A stretch of DNA of 64,000 bases from JABDQZ01 sp050049775 (GTDB taxonomy: Bacteria > Pseudomonadota > Gammaproteobacteria > Chromatiales > Chromatiaceae), in the NCBI GenBank assembly GCA_050049775.1, contig JASFVP010000010.1, forward strand, positions 1 to 64,000, given 5' to 3'. Position 1 is the stretch's first letter, and each line of letters starts with the position of its first letter. The notes under the pieces are model-generated. The model had not been told where the DNA came from. It did no database searches and saw nothing but the letters and a program-made list of their open reading frames with translations. Below, piece by piece: positions 51,945-62,813 of this stretch. The position numbers were made by a program, and so were the translations under genes.

Positions 51945-53102
51945 TTATTGGCTGACAATCGCATCGCCGGATGACCAGCCGGCGGAAATACTGGTTTTCG
52001 GATTGGCCAGCACCTGCTCACCGGCTTTCACACCGGACAGCACACTGGTGTAACCACGGCCGAGTTCCTCACCGACACGGATCAGGCGCAGTTCCGGATT
52101 ACCGTCCTTGCCCTTAACATAAACCCCCGGCAGGCTGCCGTTGTAACGGATGGCCGAGGTCGGAATCACCGGCAACTCGGTCGACGGCGCATTGAAATCC
52201 GGCACCAGCACCTTGGCGTACATGCCAGGCGCGGAAATACCCTGGGGCAAATCGAACTTGACCTTGATGGTGTGGCGCTGGGCATCGGCCATCGGATAAA
52301 TCTGTGCGACACGCACCGGCACACGCTGCTTGCTGATATCCAGTTCGGCCAGCAGCATCATACCGTCGGTCAGTCCGGGGCTCAGGCGCGACGGCACATC
52401 CACGACAATCTGCAGGTATTCGAGGCTGGCGAACTGTAACAGTTGCTGGCCCGGCTGCACCGTGTCGCCGACTTCCACAAATTTCTTCATAATGACGCCT
52501 TCAAACGGCGCCACACTCTTGGCGTCGCGCATCTTGGCATCGAGCGCCTGGATTTCGGCCTGCGCCTGCACGATCGACATCTTGGCCTGTTCGATGCGCG
52601 TTTGCGACGCGTACAGATCGGCGCCACGCTCGGCGCTGCGGCTGCGCGTGCCCATGAAACCTTCCATCGGCTTGGTGAACATCTGGTCAAACAGGTTTGG
52701 TACACCCATGCCGCCCATCGACTGGCTCGATTGCGGCGAATAATACTCACGGGTGTACTGCACACCGGCATTGCGCAGCGACGACTCGGCATTGGCCAGC
52801 TGCGCATAGGCGGCATTGCTCTTGGCCTGCAGCTCGGACTCGTCGAGCGCCACCAGCAGCACTTTTTCTTCAAAGCTGTCGCCTTCGATACCGGCAATGA
52901 ACTTGACGCGACCCGGTAACTGGGCCGCCAGGGTGACCTCTTTGAACGGCACCACGGTACCGCCCAGGGAGACCGTCGGGATGTCGCGCGACAACTGCAC
53001 CGGTGCATATTGCTCTTCTGCTGCGACAGCCGGAGTCACTACAAATGGCATGGCGATTGCCAATCCCAGCGTGAGTGACAAAATATTCTTTTTCATCCGC
53101 AT
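51945..53102 (-). CDS. RND periplasmic adaptor (membrane fusion protein)
   Basis: A roughly 385-residue adaptor linking the RND pump to an outer-membrane channel. Signal peptide (K-K-N-I-L-S-L-T-L-G-L-A, cleavage near A-V-A-A); lipoyl halves (G-T-V-V-P-F-K-E-V-T-L-A, and A-P-F-E-G-V-I-M-K-K-F-V-E-V-G-D-T-V-Q-P-G); alpha-hairpin (about 90-185) with an unusual Met/Ser/Gly-rich insertion (S-Q-S-M-G-G-M-G-V-P); beta-barrel and membrane-proximal domains. The frame is open to 53135; ATGs at 53102 and 53096 are the plausible starts. The promoter upstream is a near-copy of the nrdA promoter. Confidence 0.9.
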   Translation of the reverse strand: MRMKKNILSLTLGLAIAMPFVVTPAVAAEEQYAPVQLSRDIPTVSLGGTVVPFKEVTLAAQLPGRVKFIAGIEGDSFEEKVLLVALDESELQAKSNAAYAQLANAESSLRNAGVQYTREYYSPQSSQSMGGMGVPNLFDQMFTKPMEGFMGTRSRSAERGADLYASQTRIEQAKMSIVQAQAEIQALDAKMRDAKSVAPFEGVIMKKFVEVGDTVQPGQQLLQFASLEYLQIVVDVPSRLSPGLTDGMMLLAELDISKQRVPVRVAQIYPMADAQRHTIKVKFDLPQGISAPGMYAKVLVPDFNAPSTELPVIPTSAIRYNGSLPGVYVKGKDGNPELRLIRVGEELGRGYTSVLSGVKAGEQVLANPKTSISAGWSSGDAIVSQ

Positions 53103-53122
53103 TGATTCAGAACCTGTTTTGT

Positions 53123-53136
53123 TTTGTGGCCACAAA
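53123..53136. promoter_or_regulatory. 14-bp perfect palindrome in the RND operon leader
   Basis: TTTGTGG followed directly by CCACAAA, about 60 bp downstream of the predicted transcription start and about 20 bp before the adaptor ATG. Could be an operator for a local repressor; no regulator gene is adjacent. Confidence 0.4.
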
Positions 53137-53193
53137 CAGCTTGCTTTTTTGTTTTTTTACTGCGGTATTCACATGTAGGAACACCTGAACTTA

Positions 53194-53290
53194 AACACAA
53201 TATATACGCTTTTTGGCCATAGTCAACCACTATATCTTGTGCATAAGGCGTTCAATCATCGTTTACAACTTGTGTGAAATCTGTGGATAA
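53194..53290 (-). promoter_or_regulatory. NrdR/DnaA-type promoter of the RND efflux operon
   Basis: Read on the minus strand: DnaA box TTATCCACA (53282-53290); NrdR-like box GCACAAGATATAGTGG (53227-53242); -35 TTGACT (53221-53226); -10 TATATT (53199-53204, 16-bp spacer); second NrdR-like box AGCGTATATATTGTGT (53195-53210), 16 bp from the first. Order, spacing and most bases equal those of the nrdA promoter at 58231-58328. The second box is identical in both. Confidence 0.85.
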
Positions 53291-53308
53291 CTTTAATTCC
53301 TACGACGA

Positions 53309-53325
53309 GTTGATTTCAAATCAAC
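53309..53325. promoter_or_regulatory. 17-bp perfect palindrome upstream of the NrdR-type promoter
   Basis: GTTGATTT, central C, AAATCAAC. It lies about 20 bp beyond the DnaA box, away from the RND operon and toward the dynamin-like gene. Candidate binding site, protein unknown. Confidence 0.4.
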
Positions 53326-53627
53326 GACTTACAAAATACATACAGAATTTGCGTGAAAAAACGAATCTTGTGCCTTGCCCACAATAGGACGCAAAGCTTG
53401 CCCGAGAGTTTGATGGTCGGCTGTGAACTGCTGCTCAGTCTGTCGGGTTGTGGCTGTTGTTTTGACCCGGCGCATCAGACTACGATCTTCGCGGCATGGC
53501 AAAAAACGAATTTTTATCAACTGGAAAATTTTTCTGCGGTTGACAAGCGCGGGCAAAAAAGCCGACATTGTCATGAGCATCTAAAAAGAACAACGACCGT
53601 GACTGCATCACCAAGGAGCCAGCAATC

Positions 53628-55157
53628 ATGCATGCAGCAAGCCCGATTATCGAACATCGCCTGAAACACCTGGAAACCCATTTGCAGCAGGAAAACCCGG
53701 TGTTGCTCAACACGGTGCAGAGTTTTCGCCTGCTCGACCAGGTGGCGTACCGCAGCGGCCTGCTGGATATCGAGGAATCCTACGCCATGCAGATTCCCTG
53801 GTGGCCGCTGATTTCCGTGCTCGGCACCTTCTCCGCCGGCAAGTCGTCGTTCATTAACCATTATCTGCAGTTCCCGTTGCAGCGCAGCGGCAACCAGGCG
53901 GTCGACGACAAATTCACCGTCATTTGCTACAGCCGCGAGAAAAACGCCCATTCGCTGCCGGGCGTGGCGCTCGACGCGGATCCGCGTTTCCCGTTTTACC
54001 AGATCAGCGACGAAATCGAACTGGTGGCAACCGGCGAAGGCCAGCGCATCGACTCCTACCTGCAGCTCAAGACCTGCCCGACCGAGCAATTGCGCGGCAA
54101 AATCATCATCGACTCGCCGGGATTCGACGCCGACGCCCAGCGCACCTCGACCCTGCGCATCACCGATCACATCATCGACCTGTCGGACCTGGTGCTGGTG
54201 TTTTTTGACGCACGCCATCCCGAACCCGGCGCCATGCGCGACACGCTCGACCACCTGGTGACCAATACCATCAAGCGCTCCGACTCCGGCAAGTTCCTGT
54301 ATATCCTCAACCAGATCGACATCACCGCGCGCGAGGACAACCCGGAAGAAGTCGTCGCCGCCTGGCAGCGCGCCATGGGTGAACGCGGCCTGACGGCGGG
54401 ACGCTTTTACACTATCTACAATCCGGACCTGGCGTTGCCGATCGACGACGACTCGCTGCGTGAACGTTTTGAACGCAAGCGCAACAAGGACCTCAACGAA
54501 ATTCACGAGCGCATGAACCAGGTGGAAGTGGAGCGCGCCTACCGCATCGTCGGCACACTGGAGAAAACCGCTTCCGACATCGAGGAAAAAGCCATCCCTG
54601 CGGTTCAGAATGCCCTGACTCACTGGCGCAAGCGCGTGCTGATCGCCGACGGCTTCATTTATGGCCTGCTGCTGGTCGGCCTGGTCGCACTCAGCATCAG
54701 GCTCGATTACTGGGATGGCCTGCGTTTTCAGCCCGACTGGCTGGAAGGCTTCCTGGCCAGTCCCGGCAAAATGTTTTTCAGTGCGCTGGCGCTGTATCTG
54801 GCGCTGCTGCTGATTCACTTTGGCATGCGCGGCCTGATGGCCAAGTCGATGCTGAAATCACTGGCCGACACCAACAAGAAACTCGAAATCCGCGGCAGTA
54901 TCGTCAACGCCTTCAAGCGCAGCACCTCGCCCTGGCGCAGCATCTTCCGCAACACACCGGCCGGCTGGGGACGTCGCTCCAGACGCCAGTTATCAAAAGT
55001 GCTGGAAGACGCCGACAATTATGTGCAGACGCTCAACGACAAATTCACCAACCCGTCCGGCAATGACCTCAGCCCCGTGTTGAACAAGGCACCGGATATT
55101 CAATTGCCGGACGACCCGGAATTATCCAGACGTCCCGAAGACGCCACCCTCAACTGA
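53628..55157 (+). CDS. Bacterial dynamin-like GTPase
   Basis: A 509-residue dynamin-superfamily protein. G1 P-loop G-T-F-S-A-G-K-S-S-F (about 66-75), G3 D-S-P-G-F-D, G4 N-Q-I-D. Helical stalk regions flank two hydrophobic segments (about 340-360 and 383-403) that would insert in the membrane in place of a paddle. The overall architecture resembles EHD-like bacterial dynamins involved in membrane remodelling or stress tolerance. AAGGAG lies 9 nt before the ATG. Transcribed divergently from the RND operon. Confidence 0.88.
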   Translation: MHAASPIIEHRLKHLETHLQQENPVLLNTVQSFRLLDQVAYRSGLLDIEESYAMQIPWWPLISVLGTFSAGKSSFINHYLQFPLQRSGNQAVDDKFTVICYSREKNAHSLPGVALDADPRFPFYQISDEIELVATGEGQRIDSYLQLKTCPTEQLRGKIIIDSPGFDADAQRTSTLRITDHIIDLSDLVLVFFDARHPEPGAMRDTLDHLVTNTIKRSDSGKFLYILNQIDITAREDNPEEVVAAWQRAMGERGLTAGRFYTIYNPDLALPIDDDSLRERFERKRNKDLNEIHERMNQVEVERAYRIVGTLEKTASDIEEKAIPAVQNALTHWRKRVLIADGFIYGLLLVGLVALSIRLDYWDGLRFQPDWLEGFLASPGKMFFSALALYLALLLIHFGMRGLMAKSMLKSLADTNKKLEIRGSIVNAFKRSTSPWRSIFRNTPAGWGRRSRRQLSKVLEDADNYVQTLNDKFTNPSGNDLSPVLNKAPDIQLPDDPELSRRPEDATLN

Positions 55158-55199
55158 ATAAAGAGACAAGCTGGCTGACAGGCCAGCGTGGCAGAAACG

Positions 55200-56125
55200 A
55201 TGCGAATCGGCGTTGACCTCGGCGGCACCAAAATCGAAGCCGCCGCGCTCGATCGCAACGGCGAGATTGTGCTGCGCCAACGCCATGCCACACCCCAAGG
55301 CGATTATGCCGCCACACTGGACGTCATCCGCAAACTGGTGTCACAACTGGAAGCCGAGCTGCAATGCCGCGCAAGTGTCGGCATCGGCATTCCGGGTTCC
55401 GTCTCACCGCAGTCCGGCCTGATCCGCAACGCCAATTCAACCTCCTGATCGGCCAGCCCGTGCAACAGGACCTGGAACGTCTGCTGCAGCGCGAGGTGCG
55501 CCTGGCCAATGATGCCAACTGTTTTGCCTTGTCTGAAGCCGTCGATGGCGCGGCGGCGGATGCGCATAGCGTATTTGGCGTCATCATCGGCACCGGCGCC
55601 GGCGGCGGCATCGTCATCAATAAACAACTGCACAACGGCGCCAATCGCATCGCCGGCGAATGGGGACACAATGCGCTGCCCTGGCCCGATGCCGATGAGT
55701 TACCCGGTCCGCCCTGCTATTGCGGCAAGCACGGCTGTATCGAAACCTTTTTGTCGGGTCCGGGATTTAGCCTGGCTTACCGGCAAAGCCATCCACAGCA
55801 GGCCAGCCCCGATGCCGCCAGCATTGTGCAACGGGCACGCGACGGCGAAGCTGCGGCCGTGCAGGCGCTAGCGCGTTATCAGCTACGCCTGGCCAAAAGC
55901 CTCGCCTCGATCATCAATGTACTTGACCCCGATGTCATCGTGCTCGGTGGGGGCATGTCCAATATCTCCGAACTGTATGAACAAGTCCCCAGGCTGTGGA
56001 ACGACTTTGTGTTTGCCGATCGAGTCAACACACGTTTGCTCCCACCATTACACGGTGATTCCAGCGGCGTGCGCGGCGCCGCCTGGCTGTGGCCGCAAAC
56101 CGATGGACTTGATGCATATCCTTGA
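55200..56125 (+). pseudogene. ROK-family sugar kinase with a single-base frameshift
   Basis: Two frames together encode a full ROK kinase of the fructokinase/N-acetyl-hexosamine kinase type. Frame one (55200-55448) gives G-V-D-L-G-G-T-K-I-E and G-I-P-G-S-V-S, stopping after R-N-A-N-S-T. Frame two resumes at once with L-I-G-Q-P-V-Q-Q-D-L-E, then L-A-N-D-A-N-C-F, G-T-G-A-G-G-G-I and the zinc motif C-Y-C-G-K-H-G-C. The junction near 55441 looks like one missing base in a Trp codon (the family has N-S-T-W). Either a recent inactivating mutation or an assembly error. All catalytic motifs are otherwise intact. Confidence 0.85.
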
Positions 56126-56188
56126 CTTTCATGGCCTGCCCTTCCAAGATGCCGTGGAAATTTGCTGTGTTATCCATTTGTCACGCCC

Positions 56189-57256
56189 ATGTCACAAACA
56201 CCCGCCATCCCACCTGTTACTGTTCCCAAGCACCCGGTCTGGCCGGAACAGACTGAAGCACAGAAACAGCAGCAGAAGCAGCGCATCAAACAAATGCTGC
56301 AAGAGCAGAATGCTGTGCTGGTGGCGCATTATTATGTGGATGGTGATCTGCAGGAACTGGCGGAAGAAACCGGCGGCTGCGTTGCCGACTCGCTGGAAAT
56401 GGCGCGCTACGGCACCACCACCACGGCCGACAAGCTGATCGTCTGCGGCGTGCGCTTCATGGGCGAAACCGCCAAGATCCTCAACCCGGAAAAAACCGTG
56501 TTAATGCCCGACCTCGGTGCCACCTGTTCGCTTGACGAAGGCTGCCCGGCGGACCTGTTTAGCGAATTCTGCGACCAGCATCCGGATCACACCGTGGTGG
56601 TCTACGCCAATACTTCGGCGGCGGTAAAAGCACGCGCCGACTGGATGGTGACTTCCGGCATCGCCTTGCCGATCGTGCAGCACTTGGCCAGTCAGGGTAA
56701 AAAAATCCTCTGGGCGCCGGACAAACACCTTGGCGCTTATGTGCAAAAAATCAGTGGCGCCGACATGCTGTTCTGGGAAGGTTCCTGTGTGGTGCACGAG
56801 GAATTCAAGTCGGTTGCACTGGAACGGCTCAAACGTCTGCACCCGGACGCGGCGGTGCTGGTGCATCCGGAATCGCCGGACAATGTCATCGAACAGGCCG
56901 ATGTGGTCGGCTCCACCACGGCATTGATCAAGGCCGTGGCCGAAATGCCGCAACAGGAATTCATTGTCGCCACCGACGACGGCATTTTCTGGAAAATGCA
57001 CCAAGTCGCGCCGGACAAGAAATTGTTTTCCGCACCTACCGTCGGCGAAGGCGCCACCTGTGAATCCTGCGCGCACTGCCCGTGGATGGCGATGAACGCA
57101 TTGCAGAATCTCGAGGCACTGTTGCTGAACCCGAGCAACAAAAACGAAATCTTCATCGACCCTGCCATTCGCGAGCGTGCCGTCGTGCCGATTCAGCGCA
57201 TGCTCGATTTTGCCGCCACGCACAACATCAGCGGCAAATATCAACAAACCGGATGA
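56189..57256 (+). CDS. nadA: Quinolinate synthase
   Basis: A 355-residue [4Fe-4S] enzyme condensing iminoaspartate with dihydroxyacetone phosphate in NAD synthesis. Marks: A-H-Y-Y-V-D-G-D-L-Q-E-L-A, G-V-x-F-M-G-E-T-A-K-I-L, C-S-L-D-E-G-C, V-H-P-E-S and C-E-S-C-A-H-C-P-W-M, which carry the cluster cysteines. The ATG at 56189 gives the usual N-terminus; the frame extends only to a TTG upstream. Overlaps the next gene by ATGA. Confidence 0.96.
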   Translation: MSQTPAIPPVTVPKHPVWPEQTEAQKQQQKQRIKQMLQEQNAVLVAHYYVDGDLQELAEETGGCVADSLEMARYGTTTTADKLIVCGVRFMGETAKILNPEKTVLMPDLGATCSLDEGCPADLFSEFCDQHPDHTVVVYANTSAAVKARADWMVTSGIALPIVQHLASQGKKILWAPDKHLGAYVQKISGADMLFWEGSCVVHEEFKSVALERLKRLHPDAAVLVHPESPDNVIEQADVVGSTTALIKAVAEMPQQEFIVATDDGIFWKMHQVAPDKKLFSAPTVGEGATCESCAHCPWMAMNALQNLEALLLNPSNKNEIFIDPAIRERAVVPIQRMLDFAATHNISGKYQQTG

Positions 57257-57627
57257 ACAGCTATTTACTGCTGAAGTCGATTCACCTGCTCACAATCGGC
57301 CTCAGTTTGACGGGATTCCTGCTCAGGGCCTGGTGGCGTTTCACTACGCCTGAACGCTTGCAGCAGCGTTTTGTCAGAATCGCACCGCACATTAACGACA
57401 GCCTGCTGCTGTTAAGCGGGATTGGCCTGACGCTGGTGATACAGCAATATCCGGTCACGCATCACTGGCTGACCATCAAACTGCTGCTATTACTGCTCTA
57501 TATTGCAGCCGGCACTGTGGTGTTGAAGACGCGTTTCGGGCGCAAACAATCCTTGCTTGCCTTCCTGGTTGCCATTGCCGCTTTTGCCAGCATGCTGCTG
57601 GTCGCACTGAATCATCACGACATCTAG
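57253..57627 (+). CDS. SirB2-family membrane protein
   Basis: A 124-residue protein with four TM segments, starting L-L-L-K-S-I-H-L-L-T-I-G and containing F-L-L-R-A-W-W, I-A-P-H-I-N-D-S-L-L-L-L-S-G and H-W-L-T-I-K-L-L-L-L-L, the SirB2 pattern. Function of the family is unknown. The start overlaps the nadA stop (ATGA). A much longer in-frame extension lies wholly inside nadA and was rejected. Confidence 0.85.
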   Translation: MNSYLLLKSIHLLTIGLSLTGFLLRAWWRFTTPERLQQRFVRIAPHINDSLLLLSGIGLTLVIQQYPVTHHWLTIKLLLLLLYIAAGTVVLKTRFGRKQSLLAFLVAIAAFASMLLVALNHHDI

Positions 57628-57666
57628 CGGCGGCAATCGATCAGGTCGTCAACCTCGCCGTGTTAA

Positions 57667-57894
57667 TCAGGCGCTGTGTTTGAGTTCCTTGTCCCGATAA
57701 TGCGGATCACGCCAGCAGGCCGGCAGGTTTTCATCGGACAGGAAGGTCACGGCATCCTTACGGAAGGTTTCCGGTTCCTGCATTTCTTCACCAAAGTGAT
57801 AGCGGCCGACGATGGTGTCACGGAAGGGGTCAAACAAATCGGACAGACTCAATACCTCAACCATATGGCCGGTGCTTTTTTCTTTCAGGTACAT
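57667..57894 (-). CDS. Small conserved-looking protein
   Basis: A 75-residue soluble protein with the pattern G-H-M-V-E-V-L-x-L-x-D-L-F-D-P-F near the start, G-R-Y-H-F-G-E-E-M-Q-E-P-E-x-F in the middle and P-A-C-W-R-D-P-H-Y-R-D at the end. I recall similar short proteins in other Gammaproteobacteria without a known function. The ATG has GAGGG nearby upstream. Confidence 0.65.
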   Translation of the reverse strand: MYLKEKSTGHMVEVLSLSDLFDPFRDTIVGRYHFGEEMQEPETFRKDAVTFLSDENLPACWRDPHYRDKELKHSA

Positions 57895-58402
57895 GATTCA
57901 ACCCTCCTCAATAATGTTTTTTCTAAATGGCAGGCAATCGGCTGACCACCGGCCCTCTATTAAAATTATAGTTGAGCCGGACTGGCATCGTACACAGGCC
58001 AGGTCAAGCAAAGCCGTTTCCGCTGGAATTTTTTTACCGCCAACAGCAAAAAATGCCACCGCTTTTCACAATGGTTTTTCCACAGCCTGTCGAATCATTC
58101 ACAGGAAAAATTTTTGCTTTTTCGTGGCTATTTTTTTTTGCGATACCACCATATCTTGTGGTTAAGATACTGCTCAAACCACTATTTATAAATGCCTGAT
58201 TTAGCAAGATTAAGCCTTGCCCCATCACAGTTATCCACAGCATACACACAGTTTTCAAACCTGATTTAAATACGATTATGCACAAGATATTGTGGTTGAC
58301 ATGCCCGAAACAGCGTATATATTGTGTTTTAACTGAGAGTGAACACGCAACGTGTCACCCGTTTGGTAATAACAATATATTCAAGGACCCCCAGGAGGAG
58401 CG
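57895..58402. other. 508-bp AT-rich intergenic region upstream of nrdA
   Basis: Contains the nrdA promoter (58231-58328). Also visible: a near-match to a DnaA box, TTTTCCACA, around 58077; a box CCACCATATCTTGTGG (58146-58161) that resembles the NrdR-type box of the RND promoter and could be a further upstream site; and A/T runs at 58110-58140. No convincing gene; short frames here lack ribosome-binding sites. Confidence 0.65.
58231..58328 (+). promoter_or_regulatory. nrdAB promoter with DnaA box and paired NrdR boxes
   Basis: DnaA box TTATCCACA (58231-58239); NrdR-type box GCACAAGATATTGTGG (58280-58295); -35 TTGACA (58296-58301); 16-bp spacer; -10 TATATT (58318-58323); second NrdR box AGCGTATATATTGTGT (58312-58327). 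The two boxes are separated by 16 bp and embrace the core promoter, as is typical for NrdR repression of ribonucleotide reductase genes. The boxes match the ACAC-W-ATATAT-W-GTGT consensus (from memory) at about 13 and 14 of 16 positions. Confidence 0.9.
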
Positions 58403-61285
<2,883 letters not shown>

Positions 61286-61458
61286 GGCCAGGCATAACGA
61301 TTTTGTCAGTAAGCCCTGCGCAGCGGATGGAAATTGAACTCTCGCTCATGTCACCAAAGGGTCGCCGCGATCACAGGGCTTGTCTGGCAAATTTACCCCG
61401 AGGCCACGCCACGTGCCGTGGTCTCATTGATTAAAAATATAATAAAGAGGACTCAACC

Positions 61459-62640
61459 ATGTTGAACTGGGATGATCCACTGACAGCGCCCGCCAAGGTC
61501 GACGTCACAACCACACCGCCACCCGCTACGTTTGTACCGGAGCCAACGGAACAACCACCGTTGCCGGAAAAACAGGACAACAGTGCCGCCAGCCGCACCG
61601 AAGCGACGGTCACCGAACCGCCGGTGCACGATGTCAAACCCGTCAACGCCGATGACAAACGCGTCATCAACGGCATGACCGACATCAACCAGCTGGCGCC
61701 GTTCAAGTATCCGTGGGCCTGGGAATACTTTCTCAACGCCAACAAAAACCACTGGACGCCACTCGACATCAACATGGCGCAGGACGTACACGACTATCAT
61801 CACAAGCTGACGATCGAAGAACGGCATGTGTATGAGAACGTGTTGTCCTACCTGACCACCTCCGACATTCTCGCCATGCGCAACATCGGCCTGGCAGTCA
61901 TGGAAAAAATGAGTGCGCCGGAACTGCAGATCTACCAGGCGCGCCAGGTCTATGAAGAATCGCTGCACACCTGGACCTACCAACACTGCATCGAAACCAT
62001 CGGCCTGGATCAGGGCGAGATCTACAACCGCTACCGTGTGGTGCCGGAAATCAATGGCAAGATCCAGATTGCCAACCGTCGCCTCAACTCGGTCATGCGT
62101 TCCGATATTGACCTGCGCGACCGCGATGAACTCGACAACTTCGTCATGTCGTACATCTTCTTCGCCGGCATCTTCGAAGGCTGCTGGTTCTATAACGGCT
62201 TCAGCCCGATCTTTGCCCTGCAACGCCGCGGCCTCATGAAAGGCACCGCCGAGCAGTTGCAATACATCATGCGCGACGAAGTACTGCACGCCTCGTTCGG
62301 CATTCGTGTCGCCAAGCAGATCATCCAGGAAGAGAAAGTCACGCTGAACAAGCAAGCGATCCAGCAGATGTGGGAAGAAGCTGATGCCGCCGAACAGAAA
62401 TACGCGCGTTATCTGCTGCCCGACCCGATCCTCGGCTACTCGGCCGACGATCACATCCGCCAGTTCCGCTTTGTCGCCAACCGCCGCGCCAAATCACTGA
62501 ACCTGGACAGCCCCTTTCCGGATGTCGAGGAAGCAGCACTGCCGTGGCTCGACGAGCAGGCCAACCTGCGCAAGGAGAAAAACTTCTTCGAAACCCGTGT
62601 CACCGAGTACCAGACCGGTGGTGGACTGAAGTGGGACTGA
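61459..62640 (+). CDS. nrdB: Class Ia ribonucleoside-diphosphate reductase, beta subunit
   Basis: A 393-residue radical-generating subunit. The iron ligands and tyrosyl radical site are present: E-S-L-H-T-W-T-Y keeps Glu, His and the radical Tyr at the right spacing, and F-E-G-C-W-F and R-D-E-V-L-H-A-S-F supply the later ligands. It has an extra N-terminal stretch of about 60 residues rich in Pro, Thr and Glu (T-T-P-P-P-A-T, T-E-Q-P-P-L-P) before the conserved fold. GAGG precedes the ATG. It follows nrdA after 173 bp, which contain an AAGCCCTG/CAGGGCTT inverted repeat (61312 and 61374). Confidence 0.96.
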   Translation: MLNWDDPLTAPAKVDVTTTPPPATFVPEPTEQPPLPEKQDNSAASRTEATVTEPPVHDVKPVNADDKRVINGMTDINQLAPFKYPWAWEYFLNANKNHWTPLDINMAQDVHDYHHKLTIEERHVYENVLSYLTTSDILAMRNIGLAVMEKMSAPELQIYQARQVYEESLHTWTYQHCIETIGLDQGEIYNRYRVVPEINGKIQIANRRLNSVMRSDIDLRDRDELDNFVMSYIFFAGIFEGCWFYNGFSPIFALQRRGLMKGTAEQLQYIMRDEVLHASFGIRVAKQIIQEEKVTLNKQAIQQMWEEADAAEQKYARYLLPDPILGYSADDHIRQFRFVANRRAKSLNLDSPFPDVEEAALPWLDEQANLRKEKNFFETRVTEYQTGGGLKWD

Positions 62641-62671
62641 TGTTGTAAGAGTCAATACGTTGAGGGTATTT

Positions 62672-62697
62672 ACGGCGCCATATGGCGCCGTTTTTTT
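62672..62697 (+). terminator. Intrinsic terminator of nrdAB
   Basis: Stem ACGGCGCCA, 2-3-nt loop, GGCGCCGT followed by seven T residues, about 30 bp after the nrdB stop. Confidence 0.93.
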
Positions 62698-62751
62698 GCC
62701 TGCTGCCAGGCGAATCGAGACAAGCGTCTTCGACGCTTTTACTCACAACAT

Positions 62752-62785
62752 AAAGCCGGCTTGGTATTGCACCAGGCCGGCTTTT
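62752..62785. terminator. Bidirectional hairpin between nrdB and the TonB receptor gene
   Basis: AAAGCCGGCTTGGT, 5-nt loop, ACCAGGCCGGCTTTTT (one mismatch). It lies just downstream of the receptor stop on the minus strand and probably ends that transcript. A smaller hairpin, AAGCGTC-TTC-GACGCTTTT, lies at 62722-62742. Confidence 0.75.
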
Positions 62786-62813
62786 TGAGCGCTGAATTCA
62801 GAAAAGGCGCTTA

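Larger units (their letters stand above)
53103..53627. other. 525-bp intergenic region between the divergent RND operon and dynamin-like gene
   Basis: Contains, from left to right, a leader of about 90 nt for the RND operon with palindrome TTTGTGG-CCACAAA (53123-53136), the NrdR/DnaA-type promoter (53194-53290, minus strand) and a perfect 17-bp palindrome GTTGATTT-C-AAATCAAC (53309-53325). Short open frames at 53329-53580 and 53353-53664 have Cys-rich or basic translations without ribosome-binding sites and are probably not genes. Confidence 0.7.

Noticed and set aside
53353..53664. 103-codon Cys-rich plus-strand frame before the dynamin-like gene
   Set aside because: No ribosome-binding site, overlaps the real gene start, and composition is not protein-like.
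53571..54818. 415-codon open frame on the minus strand
   Set aside because: Antisense to the dynamin-like GTPase, which has all GTPase motifs and a good ribosome-binding site.
58146..58161. Third NrdR-like box upstream of nrdA
   Set aside because: It matches the consensus at only about 12 of 16 positions and has no convincing partner at the 15-16 bp gap; noted in the intergenic entry but not claimed as a functional pair.
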